NCBI GenBank assembly: GCA_021521415.1
Contig: JAIQDT010000186.1
Location: forward strand, 596,001-660,000
Source of the DNA: Bidens hawaiensis
Taxonomy: Eukaryota > Streptophyta > Magnoliopsida > Asterales > Asteraceae
DNA length: 64,000 bases
Direction: 5' to 3'
A program made the position numbers and the translations under genes. Below the pieces are notes generated by a model. The model did not search any database, had not been told where the DNA came from, and was given only the letters and a program-made list of their open reading frames with translations. Numbering within the stretch: the first letter of the stretch is position 1; each line of letters starts with the position of its first letter. This document shows positions 20,601-30,927 of the stretch, one piece after another.

Positions 20601-23600
20601 CCAAGCAGTGAATCAGTATGCTGCCTTGTAACACCCCGTAACCGCAGCGGAAACTTAAACGGGATGCAACAGACACATCTGATATCAACAGCATTGCTTA
20701 TAAAGAAAACACCACTACATTAATTTACATCATATTACATTGTTCCGAGTTTAGTTACCGTCTAGGCGATAGCACATAAGTTTTACCAACATTACATTAA
20801 CATAATTAATACAAAATGATCACTAAGCTTCCACAAAAAGCACGCATCATCAAGTATGTAGCACTTATTCCAGTTTGGGAGTACCTAGAAAGCATGGAAA
20901 GAAAACGGGTCAACTACGAATAGTTGGTGAGTTTCACTAATGTAAATAAACATTGACAAATCATTATGATAAATCATATATTAGCGATGTAATTATGCTG
21001 AGCCCACAAGTGAAACCTCTGACTATCACATACAACCCCATGGCATACTCCGCCCACGAACCTGCCCCAAACCGCTATGCCTAACATTACATAGCAAAAT
21101 AAATATAACACCCAATATAGACATGTGCAACTGGCTGGGATACATCAGCAATTCCATGCCGGACCAGTTGGGTTTGTCAGACCAATAGTACTATCCACAC
21201 TCTACCGGATTTCAGTTAATCACTCGTGTTCCGGGGCCTTAGAATGTTAGCAACTTAGACAATTACCATCTTAGTACATTTCCGTACGATTCCCGTACAA
21301 TAAAATATATATAAATCCACGCAAATCCATGCGTTCAGTATGTACTTAAACATTTCAGTAGTAACATGCTTCCGCTCTGGGAAAATATTTAAAAACAATT
21401 CAGAAAAAGGGGCTCGTGAAACTCACCTTATCGCAACAAGTAGGTATCACAGTACACCAGCTATTAGCCCGGATCTGTAATACGATCCCTAAGTTCGTTA
21501 CTATACAATCTCTATTAATACAACTTTAACCCAGAAACACTTTTCCGGACTCAGATTGTGATTCGTTTAGAGTTTAACAGTCAAAATTACTATTATTTTG
21601 TTTTCCCCGTTTTGCGTGCCTAGCACGGTTGTCCGTTTTTACGTTTCAAAAATGAGTTTGGTCACACACGACCCGAAAATAGTGGTTGAATGATATTTTA
21701 TTTAAAGTTGTGAAATTAGAGCTCGGTTTAGGCGCCCCGATTGACCGCGGGACCCGTTTCCGTCTTTAGCGCACCGGAAACTGTTAAATCGGGTAAAAAT
21801 TACTCAAATCATCCGAATTATTTTCGGATGATTTATTTTTACTTGTTTAGCTTAGTTATATGAAAATAGTCCATTTTTAGGGTTTTTATACACCAGTCAG
21901 CTCGCTTATGCGAACTTTTCCGGTTTACGCGTTTTAAGCTTTAAAAGTTTGTTTTTATCTTCTTTTTTAGCACAAATAATTATCCGTTTAGACTCGGATC
22001 TTGAAATTTTGCACAAATCACTTTTTGACAGTGGGGATTTTTATAAAAATATTTCCATAATTAATTTTTATACTTAAAATTTATTTATCTATTTTTAAAC
22101 ACCATTTAAACACTAAATATGTCGTAAATACCAAACGATCTTAGAAAAATCCCAAATTTTTCCTGGATGACCCCTGCCATCGACATAGTCCCCTGTAATT
22201 TTTCCAGAACCAAAATCTCGTTTTACATGCCATTTTCACTAAAACCGAGCTAGAAAACCCTAGAACTCGTTTAACCGAAAAGCCTACTTAGACTTCTCCA
22301 ACTGACCCCAAATTTTGTGTGTGACTTATAAATGTTATAAAAAGCCTATCTGAAATTTTCCAGAATTGTTCATGATATTTAACTATTTTTCACCATTTTT
22401 GGCCAAAACCGAGCATTAAATTCACCAAATATTCATCCTTTGTCCAAAAATTACCAAAAATTTACAGAACTCATATTTTCATATATCTAACACCTCTGTA
22501 AAAGTTTATGACCTAACTCTAAACGAGTCACAATCTGTCCAAAACTTAATCATCACACAAAAACCGAACTACCTTGTGTTTCTAGCTTCAAATCGCAAGG
22601 ATCTCGCTTTCTAGCCTTTGCTATCAACTAGATACAACACTTACAAGCACAATAACACCACACCAAGCAAGTTACAACCACAATCAAGCCATTTCTTTCA
22701 TGGTTTCGGTTATGATATAAAAACAAAGATTTAACCGTAAAAATTCGTTTTTGGTTCGTTTAACTCCTTTCTTGGACCAAGATCCCTTGTATAACCCGTA
22801 TACATCACTTGATCATGCAAGAATCGGTTTCATCTCGGGTTTCACCCTTTTTTCACTTGAAACCTCATTTTCTTGAAATTAAACTCAAGAAACAAAGATA
22901 AACACGTACATAACACGATCTTTACCTCGGTTTTCTTGCTAGGATCTCGGGTTTTAGTTCAAAGGTTGAGAGAGAGTTGAAAGATTGATGAATGTGTTGG
23001 ATGAAAAAAGAAAATAATAAGGGTATGGAAACCCTTGTTTCCGATCGGACCATTTGGAGGGTAGGGTGGGACCCACATCTCCATTTTAAGCAACATATTC
23101 AGATTCTCGTAATCCGGATAATGTTTTGGATAATCTGGTTCAGCTCGTTTTTTGGTTAAATGTTTAATTCGGCTTAAAACGAGGCTAAAACGGTCGTTTT
23201 TCGGCTTAAAAATGAAATTTATATAAAACCGATTTAAAAACTTCAAAAACTTAAACCATGACTTTCATTAACTTAGAACATCATATTATTAATAATTACG
23301 CATCTTTTTCGGCTTGATCGATCGTCTCTTGCTCGGTTTGGTATTAAAGGTTTCGTTTAACGTACCGACGTACCGTTAAATCGAAAATTCTTTTCTGTGC
23401 TTTAATTCACTTATTCCGAAGCTTTAATACTTCGTAAACATCACTATATATTATATATCTCGTCTATAATGTATCCCCGATTCGTTCGGGCTTCAATTAC
23501 TGTTAATCGGTTGATCGTATTTCCAATACGATTAACTGTATAATCGAGTATAATCCGTACTGTGAATCATACATACTCGTATAAACACATTATAACTCAT

Positions 23601-23812
23601 ATATTCATTATTAAATAACACATAAATAGTATATTCCGGTTAGGGTATACCTGATTCTGCCGGAATCGTTACATGCCTTCCCGCATCCGGTGGTGGAGAA
23701 GGTGAACGAGATTGGTGCTGCTGATGATGGGCTAACTCTTCTCAAGGCTTTCCTTGAACCGCCACGCTCTACTGATGGTGCGGGTCCAAGTGGGAGTAGT
23801 CCTGAAGCTTGA
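17674..23812 (+). pseudogene. Tat-B antisense gene: PF04195-like domain plus coiled coil, split by a solo LTR
   Basis: I reconstruct exons 17674-18427, 18484-19011, 19079-19561, 19634-20349 and 20425-20626. The last exon continues beyond the inserted LTR at 23679-23812 and ends TGA. All four introns are GT-AG with consistent phases (1,1,1,0). Without the insert the sum is 2817 nt, or 938 codons plus stop. Exon 1 carries the same N-terminal domain as the Tat-A protein (YAAFFVYGNLRFPLTKFV, HGVHL, HFEWVC at about 79-125). Exons 2-3 are Ser/Pro/Thr-rich with acidic and basic patches. Exon 4 opens with VYAPRWNI, like VYRPRWNI in Tat-A exon 6, and is a long coiled coil. In the present state translation stops at a TAA formed by the first bases of the solo LTR. 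That removes about the last 44 residues. The rest is open, so a shortened protein could still be made. The role is unknown. Confidence 0.82.
20627..23673 (-). mobile_element. Solo LTR (3047 bp), Tekay/Del-like, inside the Tat-B antisense gene
   Basis: The segment is bounded by TGCCT duplications (20622-20626 and 23674-23678). It begins TGTAACACCCCG and ends CGTTACA. It has no coding domains, primer site or second LTR, so it is the scar of LTR-LTR recombination. I infer minus orientation for two reasons. On that strand it ends GGGGTGTTACA, as Tekay-type LTRs do. The paired GGTGAGT/ACTCACC motifs also come in the same order as in the LTR of Tekay-1. Family assignment rests on LTR ends and length only. 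Confidence 0.88.
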
Positions 23813-24545
23813 TCCTTCAGATGCCTTTCTACCGTTATTTTCATTTTTGTATAGATTTATATTCTTGTACGCGGGTATGTGCCCAGCAATTCTTGTAATA
23901 TTTAAATTTTGATGGAATATAAATCTTTTGTTAATGCTTTGCCTTGTAAACCTTATATGTTTTGCTCATGCATATTCTAGTTTAACTTGGCAATTTCCTA
24001 AGTACTTTGGATAAGTTAACATTTCCACGTGGTAGATAATAGGTTAAAGTTCTGCTTCCTCTTTCGTGATTGTGCGGGTAAGACCGTCACTTTCACTTAG
24101 TGGGATGGCTAAACTTTACCTATATCTGACCTGCGTGGAGGTTTTCCTCATCTTTTCCTTAGAAATTTTCTAAGTGTTTTGAATAAGTTAACCTTTCGAC
24201 GCACGGTTGTTAATAGGTTAATGTTCAGTTTCCTCTATCATGATTGTGCGGGTAGGACCGTCACTTGCATTTAGTAGGATGACCAAACTTCACCTATAAC
24301 TGACCTGCGTGAAGGTTTTCCTTATCTTTCCCTTAGAAATTTTTACCGTTTTATGTGTTTATGCGGGTTTTGCCGCCTTCCACACGCAACGACTTACTTC
24401 TTCCCATATTTATGCGGTGAATACCGGCACATCAGAGTGGAAAGTTCATAAGTATAAAGGTAAGGCTATCAACACAATGTGATAAAGGAGAATCATTTCC
24501 ATTAGAAGTGGCTCTAGGCCTTTTCTTTACAAGTTTGGAATTGAA
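23813..24545. repeat. Tat-B spacer between pol and the antisense gene, with a 172-bp tandem repeat
   Basis: Two tandem copies of a 172-bp unit begin at about 24000 and 24172 and share blocks such as GATTGTGCGGGTA and GACCGTCACTT. No gene is visible. The position equals the repeat-bearing spacer of Tat-A at 8074-8920, but the repeat sequence is unrelated. Confidence 0.8.
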
Positions 24546-27500
24546 CTACATGTAACATTTGCGTAATTGAGCTCCATTCCATGTTCTTGGGATGGGAGTG
24601 CCATCGAGCCTTTCAAGCCGGTATGCGCCCTTTCCCAAAACTTCTTTGATAATGTATGGTCCTTCCCAGACCGGGGCCAGCTTTCCTGGGCGCTCTTGGT
24701 TTGAAGCCTCGTTGTTACGCAATATGTAGTCTCCTACATTGAAGTTGCAGAGTTTTACCCGCGTGTTGTAGTACTTTTGCATTTGTCGCTTGTAGTTCTC
24801 TTTACGCACTGCGGCTAAGTCTCTGCGTTCTTCGGTTAGCATAAGGTCTAACCGTCTTTCCGCATCATTGTCTTCTGGCTGAATCAAGACCCTTGGTGAG
24901 GGTAAACCAATTTCGACCGGGACCATGGCTTCAGTGCCTTAAGTGAGGCTGAACGTGGTTTCTCCCGTACTGGCCTTTTTCAGCGTTCTGTTTGCCCAAA
25001 GGACGTGTGGGACTTCGTCCACCCAGCCGGATCTGTGTTCCAAGAGTCTTTTCTTTATGCCGTCGACGATGCTTTTATTTGCTCTTTCCACCTCACCATT
25101 ACCCTGCGGGTGCGCCACTGAGGTAAAGGTGTGGGTGATTTGAAGTTCTTCCAGCCACTCTTGTAGCTTCTTGTCAGCAAAGTTGGTGCCGTTGTCGCTC
25201 ACCAAAGTCTGTGGAAGTCCAAAACGACAAATAATAAATTCCCAAATAAATTTTTTGATATGTTTTGCGGTTGTTTGGGCTAAGGGTTTTGCTTCTATCC
25301 ACTTGGTGAAGTGGTCGATGGCTACCACTAGGAATTGAACGTTTCCTGCTGCTGTGGGAAATGGGCCTGTCACGTCGATGGCCCACTTCTGGAATGGCCA
25401 TGAAGAGGTGACTGGAACAAGTTCATTCTTCGGGCGATGCGTGTTGGGTGCGTAGAGCTGGCAAGACCTACATTTTCTGATGTATGCCAGCGCATCCGTA
25501 TGCATCCCCGGCCAAAAGTATCCCGCATTGTTAAGCTTAGCTACAACAGCGCGTGGACCTGCGTGTACTCCACAGATGCCCTCGTGTACTTCCCTTAGGA
25601 GGTAGTCAGCATCTTGGTTGTCCACGCATCTTAGGAGTGGGCCAAGAAAGTTACGTCTATAAAGGACGTCATCGATGAGTTGATAGTTCAGTGCTTTACA
25701 ACGTATTTTTCTTGCCTGTGTTTTTGACTCTGGTAGTATACCCGCCGCAAGGTAATTTATTATTGGTGTCATCCATGTTTCTGTGCCGGTTTGGATGACA
25801 CAGATTTCCTTGTGCGGGACTGATGGTGCTCCAAGGAGTTCAATGCGGATATCCTTTCCCAAGTGGGTGAAGGCTAACGATGCAAGCTTGCTTAACGCAT
25901 CCGCAGATTTGTTTTCGCTACGCTTAACGTGTATGACTTTACAATCGTTAAAATCGCGCATAAGGGTCTTTGCTTGTGCGAGGTACAGGGCCATTGTGTC
26001 GTTCACGGCGGTGTACGTCCCGTTTATTTGGTTGGCTACTAACATGGAATCCACGTGGGCTTCCAAGTTTTTCACTCCCATTTTACGCGCAATTCTCAAC
26101 CTGGCCAAGAATGCTTCATACTCCGCTTCGTTATTCGTACTTTGAAAATCCATTCGAATAGCGTAAGTATATTCTTGACCTGGTGGGTTGGTAAGTTTCA
26201 ACCCTGCGCCTGAACCCTCGTTGCTGGCTGCTCCATCAGTGTAGAGTCGCCAGACCTCCTGGATGTCCTGTCCTGGGAAGGGTTGAGCCTCCTCCTGGCA
26301 CTCTTTCTCCCGCGAAGCGGGGACTTCTGCAATAAAGTCAGCCAAGACCTGGCCTTTTATGGCTGGTCTTGGCTTGTACTTTATTGCGTATTCTCCCAAT
26401 TCTATTGCACATTTGGCTAGGCGTCCCGACAATTCGGGTTTGCCTAGAACGTTTGCAAGTTTGAAGTTGGTGAGAACGGTGATTGGGTGACCTTGGAAAT
26501 ATCGTCTTAGCCTGCGTGAAGCCTGTACAAGTGCTAAGACTAATTTTTCCAGGGTAGAGTACCGGGTTTCTACGTCTGTTAGGACACGGCTAACATAGTA
26601 GATTGGCATCTGGATGCCTTTTCGTTCTACTAGCAGGACTGCTCCGGTTGCTCTATCTGTGGCGGAAAGGTATAGGATTAATTCCTCCCCCGCTTCTGGT
26701 GCTGTGAGCGTTGGGAGTTCGATCAAGCGTGACCGAATTTCCTGAAAAGCTGCTTCCGCTTCTGGTGTCCAGCGGAAGTGCGTTTTCTTTAAGCAGTTTC
26801 TTAATGTTGACACGAATGGAAACGACTTATCCGCATAGTTTGCCAAAAAGCGGTTAAGTGCGACTAGTCGTCCATTCAGTGTCTGAGCTTGCTTGATGGT
26901 AGTCGATGATTCCATTTTGATAATGGCTTCGACCTTTTCAGGGTTCGCTCTGAAGCCATCTTTAGTAACGATGACTCCTAAGAACTTCCCTTCTTCCATC
27001 CCAAAGGAACACTTGCTCGGATTGAGCTTCATGTTTATCTTCCTGAGCGTGTTGAAAGTTTCTTCGATGTCCTTCAACATCGCTTCCGCGTCAGGGCTTT
27101 TGATGACCAAGTCATCCATGTAGACTTCCAAGTTTCTCCCAATTTGGGCATGAAACTCTTTGTCCATCAGGCGTTGGTACGTGGACCCGGCATTCTTAAG
27201 TCCGAATGGCATCATTTGATAACAAAATGTGCCATCGGGCGTCCGAAAAGCGGTTTTTTCCTGATCATCAACGGCCATATGGATTTGATGGTACCCCTTA
27301 TACGCATCCAGGAAGCATTTAAGGCGAAACGGTGCTAACGAATCTACCTTAAGATCAATTTCGGGTAACGGATAACAATCTTTGGGGCATGCTTTGTTTA
27401 AGTCTTTGAAGTCTATGCACATGCGCCATTGTTTGTTATTCTTCGGTACCATAACGGGATTTGTAACCCATGTTTGATATCTGCTAACGCGTACGATGCC

Positions 27501-29906
27501 CACGTCAAGGAGTTCCTTGACTTGGGTTCTACACGCGTTAGCTTGTTCCGCCCCCATTACTCTGCGCTTTTGTATGACTGGCGTAAAAGCCGGGTCACAC
27601 TTGAGCTTATGCTCTGCCTTACTTCGAGGTACCCCAGTCATGTCAGCTGGTGTCCATGCGAAGATGTCCGCGTTTTTCAGTAGTAAGCGTTTGAGTAAGG
27701 TGCGCGTAGGATCAATGACTGTTGGGCCAATGGTAACGGCCTGGTCAGGGTATTTGCCATTGAAGGCCCATTCTTCTGGTTCGGTGTTGGTTGGTTTAGC
27801 CATCTTTGGTTTGGGTTTAGATGAGACAGATGCGATACATACCTGGGGAATGCCAGTGATCATCGCTACACCCTCAGCTGTTGGCCATCCCATCATGCCG
27901 TGGACTGAAGATTCCACGGCATTGAATCTTGCCATCCCGTCTCTCCCGAAGAGAATGTCGTACGTGTGGTGTGGCTTCCTCATCACGACAAAGTCCACAT
28001 CTTCTGTGCGGGAGTGTTTCCCGTCCGTGAGAATGACGGGTAAAGATAGGATACCCAGGGGGGTGTTTGTGCTGCCGTCGAACCCTTCCATCGAGGCGCA
28101 GACCGTTTCCAGGCGTTCCTTGTCTTCGTCGTCTAGCTTGTCGAAGAACTGCCTATACATCACCGTTGACGAGGCGCCGTTGTCAGCAAGAGTGCGGGAA
28201 GTAATGTAGTGCCCCAGCTGGCTTTTGATGACGATAGGGCCTTCTTTGCTGGGTCCTCCTGGCACTCGCGGGAAGCGCACCTCAGCTTCCTTCCACGCGC
28301 ATGGTTCTGTTATTCGTCTTTTTCTTCATCTGATGTTACTATAAACCATGTGGATGCTGATGTCAACGGGCTTTCGTCCGTTGCCTTTGTATCGTTTATC
28401 ATTCCTCCCTCCATTCTTGATTGATGCCACAAGGTGTGTAAGTCTTCCATCCTTGACGAATGTTTCAACAATATCCTTCAAGGATGTACACTCCTCAGTG
28501 CTGTGACCCTTTGTCCCGTGGAAGTCACAGGATTTGCTCTGATCCGCATTAGGTCGCTGCCGGATCATTGGAGCTTTTGGCCATGGGAGTTTTTTGGTGG
28601 CAAATATCTCCGTGACGCTTTTGGTGAGTGACGTCCATCGGTGTTTTCGGCTTGATGGGTGCGTGTTATCCCTTCCGCCCACTAGAGGGCGAGAGCTGGA
28701 TGAGGTGTCAAAGTTTACCCTTGACTGCCAAATACCTAACTTCCTCTTTTTGTTTTGCCGAGCGGTCCGAACGTTGTTTTCTCTAGTCCTCTGCGTGTAG
28801 AGGTGTGTATTCTGGGGAAGATCCTTACCCAGTTGCTTCCCCGTTTCGGCAAAGCGCTTGGCCGCCGTCATGATGGCATCCCATGTGGATGGCATGCCGT
28901 CCTTACCCTTCAACGTGCGGATAAACTCTGGGTATTCGGCGCCCTGGATGAAAGCGGCGCGAACAAGATCTTTGCTTATGGTGCCCAGACTCAGCTTTTT
29001 GGAGTTGAAGCGCGTGATGAAGTCTAGTAAAGATTCATCCTCCTCTCTGACGTAGTTGAGGATTGTCCACTGCTCTTCAGTATATTTCCTCTGTTGACTG
29101 AAGTGTTGGCTGAACTTGTGTTGAAAGTCGGCCCAATCATAGATGTGGTGGACCGGTAAACGATCAAACCACGCCCTGGCCGCTCCAACCAGCGTCATCT
29201 GGAACATATAACACCACGTGGGTTCCGTCCAGTTGCTGACGGTTGCCCCCGCTATGAATCTGTTCAAGTGATCGTCTGGGTCGGACTTACCATCATAAGT
29301 GCCTATGTTGGACATTTGTTTGGCACTTTTCGGGGCGATTGCTTCCGCAATGTCCCTTGCAAACTTGGACGTTCCCGCATTTGCAACAGTTGGTCTAAAG
29401 GTTTTGGAGAAGTCACGTGGGTTTCCCCCCGTGGTCCTTGGTTTGAAGGTTTCTCCGAAATTCCTTCTTGGTTGGAAGTTCGTTTCCTTACGCTTCCCTT
29501 TCGCCCTTTGGCGAGGGTTTGCGTCGGTGTCGGATTCCTCCCGATCATCGTCCGAGTACTCGCACTCACTGCTCATGTTGAGCTGTTGTCGAGTGCTTCC
29601 GAATTCGTCAGCCTGTTGGAGTGAACGCAAGCGTTCATCCAACTCAGCTTGGAATTCCTTCTGACGTGCTTCGGCCCACGCCTTAACTTGATCGAGTGTT
29701 TGGCGGGGGAGCCTCGTCTGTTTCTCCAACTAGGCATCGGTGAGTCCCAGTGAAAGATTGTTTACTGCACTTGCCCCGGCTTGGGTAACCGGGGTAGTGT
29801 TCGTAAAATTTGTGTAACCGCCGGTGTTCCCCCCAGTAGCTAGGGTTGTGGTTACCGGGGTTTCTTGGTCACTCACTGGCCTTGGGACCGGAGTAACGTT
29901 AACCAT
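24546..29906 (-). pseudogene. Tat-B gag-pol polyprotein with three in-frame stop codons
   Basis: From ATG 29906 to the stop at 24546 there is one frame of 1787 codons without frameshift. It is interrupted by TAG at codon 59 (29732-29730), TGA between gag and protease (28328-28326) and TAA near the integrase C-terminal domain (24941-24939). Gag has the same domain as Tat-A (LVGAARAWFDRLP). It also has the finger CDFHGTKGHSTEEC, written CX2HX4HX4C. The protease motif reads ADNGASS in place of DTG. RT carries MCIDFKDLNK, FLDAYKGYHQ and YMDD. RNase H (YLSATDRATGAVLL), a second RNase H (YTDGAASNEGSGAG, NNEAEYEAF, HVDSMLVA) and integrase (HEGICGVHAG, CRSCQ, AIDVTGP, SDNGTNF, GEVERANK) follow. The TGA could be a C-to-T change at a CpG, common in methylated plant transposons. 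The copy is not autonomous. Confidence 0.93.
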
Positions 29907-29957
29907 CTTTTCAGAGGTTTTTGAAAAAACTGAGAATTAGTTCTATCTTTTATGCAC

Positions 29958-29968
29958 GGATGGCGCCA
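29958..29968 (-). other. Tat-B primer binding site
   Basis: On the minus strand TGGCGCCATCC begins one base after the 5' LTR, as in Tat-A. About 50 nt of leader separate it from the gag ATG at 29906. Confidence 0.75.
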
Positions 29969-29969
29969 A

Positions 29970-30922
29970 TGAAGAAACACTAAGTGACCCCGAGTAGATT
30001 ATGGATAAGCTGGGGGTTAAGTAATGTTTCCCACGAGGGTTAGGTCCGGCATAGATGGTTATTCTGATGACCTGCAAAACAGACACCGTGAGCTCGTCAC
30101 TGAGAAGGGGGGGGTTCCTCCTTGTGACCACCCTTCGGCGTGAGAATCAGACTAGATTGCTCTGAATATAAGTGTATATAAAGAGAGATTGCTAGAGAAG
30201 ATAAGATACAAGATAATGATACCGTTCCAAGGTGTTGGAGTATTTATAGCCGAAGGTAGGTTTCCAAGCAGGTACAGCCAGCTGTATAATATTCCTTTTC
30301 CACCAACTGTGGGCTACGCACGTGCCATGCTGGTAGTTGGTGGGTAGGCAGCGGCTGATAGTGACATGGCCGGCTGTGTACTGTTCCTTCCCACCAACTG
30401 CAGGCTATGTACGTGCCACGCAAGGGTTGGTGAGTAGGCAGCGGCTGATAGTGACATTTTGTACTAGAGCGTGCTCCTCGTACTGTTGTCGGTGAGCTGT
30501 CACCCTGTGATTGGTTCATGGGCCGCTCTGGTCAGATCTTGTCTATTTTGTCCATACCTTGGCAGGTAAAGTACAAAAGACCTTCCAGAAGCGTACGGAC
30601 TGGCTCATTTGGGCGGGAGTGTTCCCGCCTTGCTCATTCCTTTAGGTGACATTACTGAATTATTGAGTTAGTGCCTTATGCGTGTAGCCTTGCTGTTAGT
30701 GCGGATAGCCTTCCCTGATGGCTTGTACCCGCAGCTGCGGGAACAGGCGGGGTACTTCACCATTGGGAGGCTTTTCCTGCGGGAACAGCTGGCGTACTGC
30801 GCGTAAGGTCTTCATCTCTGAGCATGGTTGGTCCTTGCGAACCAGTTGGTCCTTGCGCAGACGTCCCTATTCAAGGTGAGTCTTGCGAGTCCAACTGGGC
30901 TCTGCTGGGACCTACCTCTTCA
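29970..30922 (-). repeat. Tat-B 5' LTR (953 bp)
   Basis: This is the partner of 15551-16505. It begins on the minus strand with TGAAGAGG and ends TTTCTTCA. The TATA box equivalent lies at about 30236-30250 on the minus strand. The target duplication TGTAC follows at 30923-30927. Confidence 0.93.
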
Positions 30923-30927
30923 TGTAC

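Larger units (their letters stand above)
15551..30922 (-). mobile_element. Tat-B: Tat-lineage Ty3/gypsy LTR retrotransposon with a nested solo LTR
   Basis: The element spans 15,372 bp on the minus strand with its 5' LTR at 29970-30922 and 3' LTR at 15551-16505. It shares the TGAAGA/TCTTCA ends, primer site, polypurine tract and domain order of Tat-A, including the second RNase H and an antisense gene. By hand I count about 14 substitutions and two 1-bp indels between its LTRs (about 1.5%), so it is older than Tat-A. Its gag-pol has three nonsense codons. A 3-kb solo LTR of another family lies in its antisense gene. It landed about 1.2 kb upstream of the UGT start. Confidence 0.94.
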
